Assembly (NCBI RefSeq): GCF_004570865.1
Contig: NZ_SPQS01000002.1
Span: 124,001-188,000 of the forward strand
Length of the DNA: 64,000 bases
Reading direction: 5' to 3'
Source: Bradyrhizobium frederickii
GTDB lineage: Bacteria; Pseudomonadota; Alphaproteobacteria; Rhizobiales; Xanthobacteraceae
Shown here: piece after piece, positions 17,412 to 26,809 of the stretch
How the letters are laid out: each line of letters begins with the position of its first letter
Numbering within the stretch: position 1 is the stretch's first letter
Made by a program: the position numbers and the translations under genes
The notes under the pieces: generated by a model
The model's input: only the letters and a program-made list of their open reading frames with translations
What the model was told of the DNA's origin: nothing
Databases searched by the model: none

Positions 17412-18698
17412 ATGACGAAGCTCATCTTCGGAGTGGTGGCGGACGATCTGACGGGCGGCATGGAAACGGCCGCCATGCTGGTCGCTGCCGGGATCGAATG
17501 CGGATTTGTCACCGACCCCGATCTCGCCGGCAGCTGCGGCGATGTGCCGGCTATTGTGGTCGCGCAGAAGACGCGGATGATCCCCGCAAGCGAAGCCGTC
17601 ACCATGACGGAAAAGGCGGCGCGGGCGCTGCTTGCGCGGGGCGCGAAGCAGATCTTCTTCAAATATTGTGCGACGTTCGATTCCACCGACCAGGGAAATA
17701 TCGGCCCGGTCTCCGACCTGCTGATGCAGCTGACCGGCGCCGAATACACCGCCTTCTGCCCGGCTTCTCCCGCCCTTCGAAGGACCGTCTATAATGGTCA
17801 TCTGTTTCTCGGAACCGAGCTGATCTCGGATTCGCCGAAGCGCAATGACCCGCTGACCCCGATGACCGATCCCGATCTCGTCCGGGTTCTGCAACGTCAA
17901 ACGCGGGTCAGGGTCGGTCTTCTGGCGCATTCGCAGATCAACGTCGGCGCCGACCCGGCCGGTCGTGCGATCGCGGAAGCGGCGGCTCGGGGTATCCAAT
18001 ACTTCATTGCGGACACGATCTACGATCGGGATCTCGATACGCTTGCCACGCTCACCTGCGACTGGAAGCTGATGACGGGCAATGCGACGATCGTGCAGCA
18101 CTACCCGGCAATCTGGAAGGCGCGGGGGCTCATCGCCACGGCCAGGAGACCGCCCGGTTTGCGCGCGGTTGGTGGCGGCGGCGTGGTTCTCGCCGGAAGT
18201 TGCGCCGAGCGGACGTTGGAGCAACTTGCCGAATTCGAGAAGAGCCATCCCTTGTTTCGCATCGATCTTCCGAGCGCCGAAGATGTGGCGGCGACGGTTG
18301 GCGATGCGCTCGACTGGGCGCGGCCGCGGCTGGACCGCGGTCCTGTTGGCTTCGCCACCTCGGGCGCTCCGGAGGCCGTCAAAATGGCTCAGCAGCGATA
18401 CGGCCGTGAAGGCGCGGCGCAACTCGCCGAAGCCATTCTTGGTCGGCTTGCTGTCTCTCTTCGCAGTATCGGCGTGCGGCGCTTCGCGGTGGCCGGTGGC
18501 GAGACGTCTGGTGCGATCGTCGAACACCTCGGCATTCGGCGTTTGCGGGTCGGTCCCTATGGTGGACCCGGCATCGGCATCGCGGTGACCGAAGACGAGG
18601 ATCCGGTAGCCCTTTGTCTGAAGTCCGGCAAGCTGGGCCCCATCGACCTGTTCGCGACGACGCTGGAAGCGATGTTGAATCCGGAGGCGGTCAATTGA
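17412..18698 (+). CDS. otnK: Four-carbon acid sugar kinase (3-oxo-tetronate kinase, OtnK/DUF1537 type)
   Basis: The 428-residue protein begins MTKLIFGVVADDLTGGMETA, the OtnK N-terminal domain with its ADDLTG substrate-binding motif. It ends with the nucleotide-binding domain (VAGGETSGAIV and GPYGGPGIGIAVTEDEDP). Characterised OtnK enzymes phosphorylate 3-oxo-tetronates at O4 using ATP. The next gene encodes the matching decarboxylase, which supports this role. The start was set at ATG 17412 because family similarity begins there; an upstream extension to 17220 has none. It is the first gene of an operon with a TGATATATCA site in its promoter region. Confidence 0.87.
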   Translation: MTKLIFGVVADDLTGGMETAAMLVAAGIECGFVTDPDLAGSCGDVPAIVVAQKTRMIPASEAVTMTEKAARALLARGAKQIFFKYCATFDSTDQGNIGPVSDLLMQLTGAEYTAFCPASPALRRTVYNGHLFLGTELISDSPKRNDPLTPMTDPDLVRVLQRQTRVRVGLLAHSQINVGADPAGRAIAEAAARGIQYFIADTIYDRDLDTLATLTCDWKLMTGNATIVQHYPAIWKARGLIATARRPPGLRAVGGGGVVLAGSCAERTLEQLAEFEKSHPLFRIDLPSAEDVAATVGDALDWARPRLDRGPVGFATSGAPEAVKMAQQRYGREGAAQLAEAILGRLAVSLRSIGVRRFAVAGGETSGAIVEHLGIRRLRVGPYGGPGIGIAVTEDEDPVALCLKSGKLGPIDLFATTLEAMLNPEAVN

Positions 18699-19342
18699 AC
18701 GAACGCGAACTTAGACAATCCGTGCTGGAGACTGTAGCGCGCCTGGAAGCCAAGGGCTTCAATCACGGCAGCAGCGGAAATGTCAGCTGTCGCATCGGAG
18801 AAGACGTTCTCATCACGCCGACCGGTGGCAATAGCGGCAACACGACCATCGATGGTCTCGTCCATTTGAAGCGCGACGGAACGGTGGTTGGAGGCGGCTT
18901 GCCCTCCAGTGAATGGCACATGCATCTGGCGATCTTGAACGCCTATCCGCACGTGAACGCGGTGGTGCACACCCATGCCGACTGCTGCGTCGCGCTGTCC
19001 TGCCTCGCAAAGCCAATTCCTGCATTCCACTACATGGTCGCCAGTTTTGGCGGAAACGATGTGCCTTGTGCACCCTACGCCACGTTCGGCACCAGGGCTC
19101 TCGCCGACGGCGCCGTCGCGGCGCTGAAAGGGCGCAAGGCCTGCCTGCTCGCAAACCACGGGATGATTGCCGTCGGCAAAGGGCTGCAGGCGGCCTTCGA
19201 CCTCACCGTGAAGCTCGAAACCCTTGCCCGGCAGTATCTGCTCGCCCGTCAGGCGGGCGCACCCGCGATCCTTGCCGACGACGAAATGGCGCGGGTGGTC
19301 GAGCGCTACGGCAGTTACGGCCGCGCCGCTCTGCCGGCCTGA
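18695..19342 (+). CDS. otnC: 3-Oxo-tetronate 4-phosphate decarboxylase (class II aldolase/adducin, OtnC type)
   Basis: The 215-residue product uses a TTG start at 18695 that overlaps the kinase stop (TTGA), with GGAGG at 18682-18686. It has the class II aldolase fold: the GSSGNVSCR phosphate-binding loop, the zinc-site motif HTHADC and ANHGMIAVGK. OtnC-type enzymes decarboxylate 3-oxo-tetronate 4-phosphate to dihydroxyacetone phosphate. Direct coupling to the kinase gene is the usual arrangement. Alternative assignments are fuculose-phosphate-like aldolases of the same fold. Confidence 0.85.
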   Translation: MNERELRQSVLETVARLEAKGFNHGSSGNVSCRIGEDVLITPTGGNSGNTTIDGLVHLKRDGTVVGGGLPSSEWHMHLAILNAYPHVNAVVHTHADCCVALSCLAKPIPAFHYMVASFGGNDVPCAPYATFGTRALADGAVAALKGRKACLLANHGMIAVGKGLQAAFDLTVKLETLARQYLLARQAGAPAILADDEMARVVERYGSYGRAALPA

Positions 19343-19355
19343 GAAGGACAGCTTC

Positions 19356-20144
19356 ATGGAGATCACCGGCAAGACCAAGATCATGTTTGTGCTCGCCGAC
19401 CCGATCGATCATGTGCGGGCGAGTGCCGTCATGAATGCCTATTTCGGATCGATCGGCGACGACCTGGCCGTATCGCCGATCCACGTCCTGCCCGGCGATC
19501 TCGGCCACGTCATTGCAAGCCTCAGGCTCATGCGCAACGTCTTTGGTTTCGGCGTCACGATCCCGCACAAGACCCGCGTGATCGAGCATCTGGATGAGAT
19601 TACGCCGGCGGCGCGGCTCATCGGCGCGGTCAATTTTGTCAAACGAACGGCCGAAGGGTGCCTCGTTGGCGACAATCTGGATGCGCGGGGATTCATCGCC
19701 AGCCTCGCTCAGCATGAGGTCGCGGTTCGGAATCGGAAGGTGCTCCAGGTCGGTGCAGGTGGTGCGGGACGCGCAACTGCATTCGGCCTGGCGGAGGCCG
19801 GCGCGCGCGAACTCATAATCACGAACCGGGATGACGGGAAGGCTCACGCGCTTGCGGCCGCCGTGGCTGCACACTATCCCGCCACGAAGGTCAGCGCCGG
19901 CCGCGCGGAGGCGCGCTCATTCGATCTCATCGTCAATACGACGTCGCTCGGCATGAAACCGGATGATCCGCTTCCGGTGGATATCGAAGGTGTCGGTGCC
20001 GGCGCCACCGTCAGCGACATTATCGTTAACCCAGCCGTGACCCGGCTTCTTGCAAGGGCGGCTGCGCAGGGCGCAAAGGTCATCGGCGGAAACCCTATGC
20101 TTGATGCGCAGATGGCCCTTGTCGCGCGGTTCATCGCGCGATAG
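19356..20144 (+). CDS. Shikimate-dehydrogenase-like NAD(P) oxidoreductase, atypical
   Basis: The 262-residue product from ATG 19356 (site GAGAAGGA) has the AroE two-domain fold. VTIPHK supplies the catalytic Lys, GDNLDARGF the catalytic Asp, and GAGGAGRATAFGLAEAG the Rossmann turn. The N-terminal substrate loop differs: AroE enzymes have a PI-HS-SP pattern whose two Ser hold the carboxylate, while here it reads ADPIDHVRASAVMN. The NTD motif becomes NLD. It is therefore unlikely to act on shikimate in the chorismate pathway. Its operon mates act on tetronates, so it may oxidise a four-carbon sugar acid or related hydroxy acid. That role is inference. Confidence 0.75.
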   Translation: MEITGKTKIMFVLADPIDHVRASAVMNAYFGSIGDDLAVSPIHVLPGDLGHVIASLRLMRNVFGFGVTIPHKTRVIEHLDEITPAARLIGAVNFVKRTAEGCLVGDNLDARGFIASLAQHEVAVRNRKVLQVGAGGAGRATAFGLAEAGARELIITNRDDGKAHALAAAVAAHYPATKVSAGRAEARSFDLIVNTTSLGMKPDDPLPVDIEGVGAGATVSDIIVNPAVTRLLARAAAQGAKVIGGNPMLDAQMALVARFIAR

Positions 20145-20146
20145 CC

Positions 20147-20156
20147 TGATATATCA
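20147..20156 (+). promoter_or_regulatory. Operator-like palindrome TGATATATCA (site B)
   Basis: This second copy of the 10-bp palindrome lies immediately after the stop of the dehydrogenase gene and before the ABC transporter operon. It is followed by AAATATTATATCTAGG, an AT-rich stretch that could hold a promoter. Its position suggests that the transporter-amidase operon has its own regulated promoter. Confidence 0.6.
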
Positions 20157-20180
20157 AATATTATATCTAGGAAGGCGACT

Positions 20181-21356
20181 TTGGGATTGGGTGCAAGGGG
20201 CCGCCGGATCGAAGGCAAGACGGAAGGGAAGCGAGGCTCCGTGAATATTGTATCGGCCAGGCAATCGGCGTCGGGCGCATCGATCCGCATCAGTCGCTTG
20301 GAGAAGCGCTTCGGTGCCGTGTCCGCCGTCGATGGCGTCGATATCGATATTGCTGCCGGTGAGTTTATCGCCCTGCTCGGACCAAGCGGCTCCGGAAAGA
20401 CGACGATCCTGATGAGCGTCGCAGGATTCGAATTCCCGACCAGCGGCACCATTCACGTCGATTCCGAGGACCTGACCTATGTTCCTTCGAACAGACGCAA
20501 TCTGGGAATGGTGTTCCAGAATTATACGCTGTTCCCGCACATGTCGATTCTCGACAATGTCGCCTTTCCCTTGAAGATGCGCGGTCTCCGGACAGCTGAG
20601 CGCCACGCGCGCGCCGAAGCCGCGCTCGCGACCGTGCGTCTGGCAGGCTATGGCCACCGCCGTCCGAATGAGCTTTCAGGCGGTCAGCAGCAGCGTGTGG
20701 CGCTCGCGCGTGCGATCGTCTACCAACCGCGCGTGCTCTTGATGGACGAGCCGCTAAGTGCGCTCGACAAGAATTTGCGCGAAGACATGCAACTCGAGAT
20801 CAAGCGATTGCATGCCGAACTCGGCATCACTGTCATCTTCGTCACTCACGACCAGAGCGAGGCGCTTACTATGGCCGACCGGATCGCTGTCCTGAGAGAC
20901 GGCAAGATCCAGCAGATCGGGCCGGCGCGCCAGCTTTACGAAAGGCCCGCGAATCTCTTTACCGCCGGCTTCATCGGCGAGATGAATTTCGTCGACGTTC
21001 GGGTCGAAAGCGTTGGCGACGACGTCGCGGTGGCGCTGCCCTGGGGTGAAACATGGCGCCTGCCGGCCACGGCGGCCGTTGAGCCGGCTGTTGCCGGCGA
21101 GGCAGCGGTGCTGGCCGTAAGGCCCGAGCGGCTGCAACTCGGCGTCAGTCCCGCCGGGCAAGTCATCGCTGTAACGTTAAGCGACGTTGTCTATGCGGGG
21201 GCCGCCCTGCTTCTGATTGGACATCTGCCTGACGGCACCGAGATGCGCGCGCGAATCCCCGGCGCCTCGCAGCTCAGCTCGTTGGTCCCAGGCGACGTTG
21301 CGTCCTTCACGATCCCTACGGAGGCGATGCTGCTCTACCGGGGGAAGCGGCGATGA
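20181..21356 (+). CDS. ABC transporter ATP-binding protein, PotA type
   Basis: The ATPase has Walker A GPSGSGKTT, Q-loop MVFQNYTLFPH, signature [14 protein letters not shown], Walker B VLLMDEPLSALD and a C-terminal TOBE regulatory domain (to residue 391). A TTG at 20181 with AGGAAGG 6 bp before it gives 391 residues. A GTG at 20241 gives 371 and removes a basic 20-residue lead, so the start is uncertain. This class energises uptake of polyamines, opines and related compounds. Two permeases follow with ATGA overlaps, then the binding protein. Confidence 0.88.
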   Translation: MGLGARGRRIEGKTEGKRGSVNIVSARQSASGASIRISRLEKRFGAVSAVDGVDIDIAAGEFIALLGPSGSGKTTILMSVAGFEFPTSGTIHVDSEDLTYVPSNRRNLGMVFQNYTLFPHMSILDNVAFPLKMRGLRTAERHARAEAALATVRLAGYGHRRPNELSGGQQQRVALARAIVYQPRVLLMDEPLSALDKNLREDMQLEIKRLHAELGITVIFVTHDQSEALTMADRIAVLRDGKIQQIGPARQLYERPANLFTAGFIGEMNFVDVRVESVGDDVAVALPWGETWRLPATAAVEPAVAGEAAVLAVRPERLQLGVSPAGQVIAVTLSDVVYAGAALLLIGHLPDGTEMRARIPGASQLSSLVPGDVASFTIPTEAMLLYRGKRR

Positions 21357-22231
21357 CGGAGGCGGGGCGATCGCATTTCTGGCATTCCGACGGCCGCCGG
21401 CTGAGCGGCCTGTCGACGCTGCTGCTGCTCCTGCCGTTCTTCACCATCATCGCCTTCGTCTTTGTCTATCCGATCCTGCAGCTCCTGGTGATCAGCATCC
21501 TCGAGCCGCATCCGACCTTGGACAACTATGCGCGCGTCGTCGAGAATCCGGTTCACATGCGCGTCCTGATGCGCACGCTCTGGACCGCAATGCTGGTGAC
21601 CGCCTTATCCGTGGTCCTCGGCTTCCCGGTCGCCTATTACATGAGCCGGGCCAAGGGGACGGTCGCCGCCCTTGTCGCTGTCTGTGTCATCCTGCCGCTC
21701 TGGTCGAGCGTCCTGGTGCGCACCGCCGCCTGGTCATTCCTGTTCCAGCGCAACGGGCTGATCAATTCGGCGTTGATGTCTCTCGGCCTGACCTCGCAGC
21801 CGTTCAAGCTGCTTTATACCCAGAGCGCCGTCGTCATCGCCATGACCCACGTGCTTTTGCCGTTCATGATCCTGCCGATCTACGGCGCATTGCGCAGCAT
21901 TCCGAATGACTATGGGCGTGCGGCCGCCGTGCTCGGCGCAACGCGCCTGCGGACCTTTCTGGAGGTGATCCTCCCCTTGAGCCTGCCGGGCGTCGTCTCC
22001 GGTTCGCTACTCGTGTTCCTCACGGCGCTCGGCTTCTTCATTACGCCCGCGCTGCTCGGCTCGCCGCAGGAGATGATGATCTCGACGCTCGTCTCGAAGC
22101 AGATTCGTGAGGTTCTCGATTGGCCCTTCGCTGCGGCGCTGGTCGGAGTGCTGACCGTATTCGTCACGTTGCTGGCGATCATCTTCAGCAAGATGCTCCG
22201 TTTCGACCGGCTGATGGGGAATGCCTCATGA
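21353..22231 (+). CDS. ABC transporter permease, PotB type
   Basis: The 292-residue inner-membrane protein overlaps the ATPase gene by 4 bp. It has six predicted helices and the EAA loop sequence GRAAAVLGATRLRTFLEVILPLSLPG, which docks to the ATPase. It resembles PotB/YdcU-like subunits of polyamine and opine importers. It ends with an ATGA overlap with the second permease. Confidence 0.9.
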   Translation: MTEAGRSHFWHSDGRRLSGLSTLLLLLPFFTIIAFVFVYPILQLLVISILEPHPTLDNYARVVENPVHMRVLMRTLWTAMLVTALSVVLGFPVAYYMSRAKGTVAALVAVCVILPLWSSVLVRTAAWSFLFQRNGLINSALMSLGLTSQPFKLLYTQSAVVIAMTHVLLPFMILPIYGALRSIPNDYGRAAAVLGATRLRTFLEVILPLSLPGVVSGSLLVFLTALGFFITPALLGSPQEMMISTLVSKQIREVLDWPFAAALVGVLTVFVTLLAIIFSKMLRFDRLMGNAS

Positions 22232-23022
22232 AACCGCCGACCGACCGCGGATCGCTCGCGCTGGGAGCCTATGTCTATGCCGTGCTGGCTTTCATCATCG
22301 TGCCGTTGGTCATCGTCATTCCAATGTCGTTCAGCCAGAACGACTATCTGGCATTTCCGCCGTCCGGCTTTACGCTGAAATGGTACTCCGAATATTTTGA
22401 CAGCAGGCAATGGCGTGCCGCCACCTGGCTCAGCGTACAGGTCGCCTTGCTGACCGCTCTCTTCGCGTCGGTCATCGGCACGGCCGCGACCTATGCAATG
22501 ATCCGCGGCCACAGCCGGTTGGTAACCGCTTTCCAGATCGCCCTGATCGGGCCGATCATTGTGCCGCACATCGCGCTCGCGGTCGGTCTCTATCTGTTTT
22601 TTCAGACGATCGGTCTCTCCGGGACCATTCCCGGCTTCGTGCTGGCGCATACGGTGCTCACCTTGCCATTCGTCGTCTTCACGATGGCTGCCGCCTTGGG
22701 AAAGGTCGATGCCAATCTGGAGGCCGCCGCCATGAGCTGCGGCGCGACACGCTTTCAAGCTTTCCGCCTGGTCACGCTGCCGCTCGTCCTGCCGAGTCTC
22801 GCCAGCAGTGCGTTGTTTGCCTTCATCATCTCCTTCGACGAGCCGGTGGTGTCGTTCTTTCTGTCCGGTGTGCGCCAGAAGACGCTGCCGCGCCGAATGT
22901 TCGAGGACATCGAGCAGAACCTGACACCGGTGATTCCCGCGATCGCGACACTGCTGATCATGCTGTCTATTCTGATTCTGCTGGGGGCCCATGTCCTCAG
23001 ATCCCGCAGCGTTACCCGGTAG
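22228..23022 (+). CDS. ABC transporter permease, PotC type
   Basis: From ATG 22228, overlapping the previous stop, the product is 264 residues with six helices. Its EAA motif is EAAAMSCGATRFQAFRLVTLPLVLP. It forms the second half of the transmembrane channel with the PotB-type subunit. A longer frame from 22120 lies inside the upstream gene and is not supported. Confidence 0.9.
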   Translation: MKPPTDRGSLALGAYVYAVLAFIIVPLVIVIPMSFSQNDYLAFPPSGFTLKWYSEYFDSRQWRAATWLSVQVALLTALFASVIGTAATYAMIRGHSRLVTAFQIALIGPIIVPHIALAVGLYLFFQTIGLSGTIPGFVLAHTVLTLPFVVFTMAAALGKVDANLEAAAMSCGATRFQAFRLVTLPLVLPSLASSALFAFIISFDEPVVSFFLSGVRQKTLPRRMFEDIEQNLTPVIPAIATLLIMLSILILLGAHVLRSRSVTR

Positions 23023-23055
23023 CGAGCCAGTGAGAAGCCAGAGAGGAGACCTTCG

Positions 23056-24123
23056 ATGCTGAAAGCAGGTTGGATGTGGAACTCGGCAGCCGTCGCGCTT
23101 GCTTCGGTTCTTTGTGGAGCGTTGCCGGCTGCCGCTGAAAAACTGGAAGACCAATTGGTGATTGCAACGACCGGTGGCCTGATGGGCAACACCCTCGCAA
23201 AATATTTCTACGACCCCTTCAACAAGGCCAAGAATGTCGAAATCGTCCCGGTCGCAATCGAGGTCCCCGACCAGTGGGCGCGCGCCAAGGCGATGCAACG
23301 AACCGGCAAGGTGGAGTTCGACATCGTCACGGCAACGGGTCCCGACCTGATCGGACGCACCGACATGCTCGAGAAGATCGACTGTGCGAAACTGCCCAGC
23401 GTCCAGAAGTTCGGTGTCGCCGACGCCTGTCAGCCCTACGGTGTTGCTCGCACGACCGGCGGCATGCTGATCGCCTACAATACCGAAACGTTCAAGAACA
23501 AGGCGCCCAAGACATGGGCGGACTTCTGGGACCTCAAGCAGTTTCCCGGCCCGCGAGGGCTGCCCGATACCGGCGATAGCGATTGGTGGGTGCCGGTAGC
23601 CGCGCTCCTCGCCGACGGCGTCAAGCCGGATCAACTTTTCCCGTTGGACATCAATCGTGCATACAAGAAGCTGGACGAGATCCGTCCCAATGTCGCGGTG
23701 TGGTGGAAGACCGGCGACCAGGTGCAGCAGATTATGCGCAGCCGCGAGGTCGTCATGGCCATGAGCTATTCAGGCCGCGCACTCGCCGTGGTGAAGGAGG
23801 GCGTGCCGGTTGCCATGTCCTGGGACCAAGCCATTCGCGACACCGGTTACATGGCTGTTCTCAAGGGGGCGCCCGACCCCAAAGCCGCCATGGCCTATCT
23901 CGATTTCTTCTATGCGAGCTCCGACGCGCATGTGCCGTTCATGCGCGCTGTCAACTATGCGACGGCCAGCAAGTCGGCCATCGAGTTGTTGAAGCCGGAG
24001 GAGCGCAATCTCTACGCGACCTCGCCGGAGAACTACGAAAAGCTGGTCAAGCCCGATTTCGCCTGGATCGGCGAACATCGTAACGAGCTGCGTGAGCGGT
24101 GGATGGCTTGGCTGACCCGCTAA
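23056..24123 (+). CDS. ABC transporter solute-binding protein, PotD/opine type
   Basis: The 355-residue protein follows AGAGGAGA (23040-23047). It has a signal peptide likely cut after AAAE and opens KLEDQLVIATTGGLMGNTLA, typical of family 1 extracellular binding proteins of the spermidine/putrescine or opine group. A closed ligand pocket is suggested by a conserved TTGGMLIAYNTETFK and SYSGRALAVVKEG. Its ligand may be the amide that the two downstream genes hydrolyse, since no other enzyme genes intervene. Confidence 0.87.
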   Translation: MLKAGWMWNSAAVALASVLCGALPAAAEKLEDQLVIATTGGLMGNTLAKYFYDPFNKAKNVEIVPVAIEVPDQWARAKAMQRTGKVEFDIVTATGPDLIGRTDMLEKIDCAKLPSVQKFGVADACQPYGVARTTGGMLIAYNTETFKNKAPKTWADFWDLKQFPGPRGLPDTGDSDWWVPVAALLADGVKPDQLFPLDINRAYKKLDEIRPNVAVWWKTGDQVQQIMRSREVVMAMSYSGRALAVVKEGVPVAMSWDQAIRDTGYMAVLKGAPDPKAAMAYLDFFYASSDAHVPFMRAVNYATASKSAIELLKPEERNLYATSPENYEKLVKPDFAWIGEHRNELRERWMAWLTR

Positions 24124-24172
24124 GCCGCATTAGCTTCTGCCGCCATTCGCACTTGCAAGACGAGGACGGACC

Positions 24173-24523
24173 ATGGATCACACCAGTGACCCCGGCGCGC
24201 TGCGCTACGTGATCGATCCTCGAAGGCTCGATCTCGTCGAGGAGTTCCGCGCAAGTCCGCTCGGCGTGCATAGCCCAGAACTTCGCAAGCTGTTGGCCCG
24301 GATGCGATGGGGCAAGCCGGAAGGGCGGCTTGTCCTGATCGTGCTCGAACCTGGTAAGGCCTGGCGGCTGTCGCGCATCCCCAACCGTCGGGGGGATCGG
24401 ATGCCTTTCGTCGATGATCGCGTCTTGACCTCTCTCGTTGAAGCGGAGTGGCATGTCTTCAAGCTGCGTTGGCAGGAAATGACGGGAACGACGCTGCCTG
24501 CGGAGATTTCCGGTGATCTATAA
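24173..24523 (+). CDS. dmfA1: N,N-dimethylformamidase-like small subunit
   Basis: The 116-residue protein lacks a signal peptide. It contains HSPELRKLLARMRW, a VLIVLEPGKAWRLSRIP strand-loop and DDRVLTSLVEAEWHVFKLRW. Size, sequence style and position directly before a large-subunit gene match the small subunit of dimethylformamidase. In the known enzyme a small helical subunit packs on each large one. The stop overlaps the GTG start of the large subunit by 11 bp, so expression is coupled. The actual amide substrate here is not known. Confidence 0.75.
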   Translation: MDHTSDPGALRYVIDPRRLDLVEEFRASPLGVHSPELRKLLARMRWGKPEGRLVLIVLEPGKAWRLSRIPNRRGDRMPFVDDRVLTSLVEAEWHVFKLRWQEMTGTTLPAEISGDL

Positions 24524-26774
24524 GACCAACGAATATCTCGGCTATCCGGATCGCATCAGCGTCCCGGCCGGCGAGGCCGTCAGATTCCAGCTGAGCAGCA
24601 AGCGGCCGAGCGTGAAGGTCGAGGTGCTCAGGCTGCGCTGCGGCGATGTCGATGCGAGCGGCCCAGGCTTCAAATACGAGGTGATGGCGAGCCCCCTTGA
24701 CGGTGAGCATGCCTGCCTCGACCAACCGATCCGCCCGGGATCAAACGCCGTCATCGACCACGACGGTGCCCTGGTCCCGACCGGCGGGCACTGGTGTTTC
24801 GGAGCCTACGTGTATCCGACGCGGATCGCGGACAATGCCAAGGCCGTGTTGGGAAATTGGTGCGAGCGCTCGGCGCGCGGCTACGCGCTGGAGCTCGACG
24901 AGGAGGGTCATCTGGTCCTGGTGCTAGGCCAGGCGAGCGGTGCGCCGGCGCGTTTTACCCTCGACGTCAAGCTGCGCCCGCGGGTCTGGGCGTTCGTATC
25001 ATGCGCGCTTGATCTTGCGCAGGGATCGGTAACCTTGTCACTGATCGTGCCGGCAGACGGCGTTCGGCCGGCCGCGGCCTGTTCGAAATCGTTCGCGCTG
25101 CCGCAAACGCCCGCGCTCGATTCCGGTCTGCCGTTCCTGATCGCGGCCCATCATGTGAATGGTGATCGCCAATATACCTCGCACTTCGACGGCAAGATCG
25201 AATCTCCGCGCGTCTTTTCGTGTCCATTGGACGCAGAGGCGCTGCGGGTATTCGACGGCCGGCTGCGGACGGGGGTAAGCGATGCCGGGCTTGTCGCCTT
25301 CTGGGATTTCTCGAACGGAATCTCGTCACTGTCGATCAAGGACCTTTCGCCGAACAACCTGCATGGCAGCCTGCGCCAGTTGCCTCGCAGGGGCGTCACC
25401 GGCTTTCACTGGTCTGGATCCGTCCACGACTGGCGGCTGTCGCCGCAGGAATATGCGGCGATTCATTTCCACAGCGACGACATCTACGATTGCGAGTGGC
25501 AGACCACTTGCACGCTCGATGTGCCGGCCCATTGGCGATCCGGCGTCTATGCGCTCCGGTTGACGTCGGGTGGCAACAATCCCGACCGCGACTGCGAAAG
25601 CTACGTCACTTTTTTCGTGACGCCCGGTAGGGCGTCCAGACGCGCAGATCTGGTTGTGGTCGCTTCGGTCGCGACATACCTGGCTTATGCCAACAGTGCG
25701 TTGCGTCTTTATCAGGTTCACTTCGAGACGCTGATGGAGCACGTTCTGTGGTTGCCGCAAGATGACGTCTTCATGCAGGAGAACCCGGAGATCGGCCAGT
25801 CGACCTATGATTGCCATGTCGACGGCTCGGGGCGAGCGTACAGCTCCTGGCTGCGGCCTATCCTCAACATGCGTCCGCGCGGCTACTGGTTCAATTTGGT
25901 CAACGACACCCATATCCTCGACTGGCTCGAGGAGAAGGGGATCGCCTACGATCTGATCACGGATGTCGAGCTCGATCGGGAAGGAGCGCGGGCGCTCGCT
26001 CCTTACCGGGTCATGATGACGCCGACCCATCCCGAGTATTTTAGCTTCAGCATGATGAACGCGATCATGGCGTATCAGAACGCCGGCGGGCGGCACATCT
26101 CGATGGGAGGCAATGCATTCTACTGGCGCTGCGGCTTTCACCCGGCCGCGCCCGCCGCGCTTGAGGTTCGCCGCGGCATGGCCGGAACGCGCACCTGGGA
26201 ATCGGAGCCGGGCGAAGTGCATCTTGCCGGCACCGGCGAGCCGGGCTCGCTGTGGCGGCATTCGGGCTTTGCGCCACAAAAGCTCGTTGGCGTCGGGTTC
26301 TCGGCCATGATCAACGATACCTGCGGCTACTATCTGCGCACCGCCGAAAGCGAGGATGCGCGCGTCGCGTTCACCTTCGAGGGCACGGGCCGTCACGAGA
26401 AGTTCGGTGATTTTGGATTTCGCTACAATGGTGCCGTCGGCAGCGAGATCGACCGTTACGATCTCGAGCTCGGAACTCCGCCGCATGCGTTGCGGATCGC
26501 GACGTCGGAAGGATTGGGCGCGGGGGCGCTGCCCACGCCGGAGGAATTTCGCACCGTGGTCGACGGGCTCGACGGCACGCAGAACGCGCTGGTGCGCGCC
26601 GACATGGTGTTCTTCGAGACCGCCCATGGCGGCGCCGTCTTTGCGACCGGATCGATCACCTACGGCATGTCGTTGGGTCACAACAATTACGACAACAACA
26701 TCAGCACCATCACGTTGAACGTCGTGAATCGCTTTCTCGATCCACGGCCGTTCGTCATGCCCGCCAAAACCTAG
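24513..26774 (+). CDS. dmfA2: N,N-dimethylformamidase-like large subunit
   Basis: The 753-residue product starts at GTG 24513. An N-terminal beta-sandwich, LamG-like region (to about residue 290) precedes the C-terminal catalytic domain of the dimethylformamidase family. The known enzyme hydrolyses formamides to amine and formate at a mononuclear iron bound by two Tyr and a carboxylate. Candidate ligands here are Tyr389/Tyr392 (TYLAYAN), another Tyr near 432, and His506 with Glu508 in THPEY. It follows a dedicated importer operon rather than standing alone, and no formate dehydrogenase is nearby. A related amide rather than DMF may be the natural substrate. Confidence 0.82.
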   Translation: MIYKTNEYLGYPDRISVPAGEAVRFQLSSKRPSVKVEVLRLRCGDVDASGPGFKYEVMASPLDGEHACLDQPIRPGSNAVIDHDGALVPTGGHWCFGAYVYPTRIADNAKAVLGNWCERSARGYALELDEEGHLVLVLGQASGAPARFTLDVKLRPRVWAFVSCALDLAQGSVTLSLIVPADGVRPAAACSKSFALPQTPALDSGLPFLIAAHHVNGDRQYTSHFDGKIESPRVFSCPLDAEALRVFDGRLRTGVSDAGLVAFWDFSNGISSLSIKDLSPNNLHGSLRQLPRRGVTGFHWSGSVHDWRLSPQEYAAIHFHSDDIYDCEWQTTCTLDVPAHWRSGVYALRLTSGGNNPDRDCESYVTFFVTPGRASRRADLVVVASVATYLAYANSALRLYQVHFETLMEHVLWLPQDDVFMQENPEIGQSTYDCHVDGSGRAYSSWLRPILNMRPRGYWFNLVNDTHILDWLEEKGIAYDLITDVELDREGARALAPYRVMMTPTHPEYFSFSMMNAIMAYQNAGGRHISMGGNAFYWRCGFHPAAPAALEVRRGMAGTRTWESEPGEVHLAGTGEPGSLWRHSGFAPQKLVGVGFSAMINDTCGYYLRTAESEDARVAFTFEGTGRHEKFGDFGFRYNGAVGSEIDRYDLELGTPPHALRIATSEGLGAGALPTPEEFRTVVDGLDGTQNALVRADMVFFETAHGGAVFATGSITYGMSLGHNNYDNNISTITLNVVNRFLDPRPFVMPAKT

Positions 26775-26809
26775 ACTGCGGCCTCGATTTCGGCCCAACA
26801 TGCAAAATC

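Noticed and set aside
21910..23634. 574-codon open frame on the minus strand
   Set aside because: It lies antisense to two permease genes and a binding-protein gene with clear family motifs; its own translation shows no domain.
25326..26801. 491-codon open frame on the minus strand
   Set aside because: It is antisense to the dimethylformamidase-like large subunit and has no recognisable domain.
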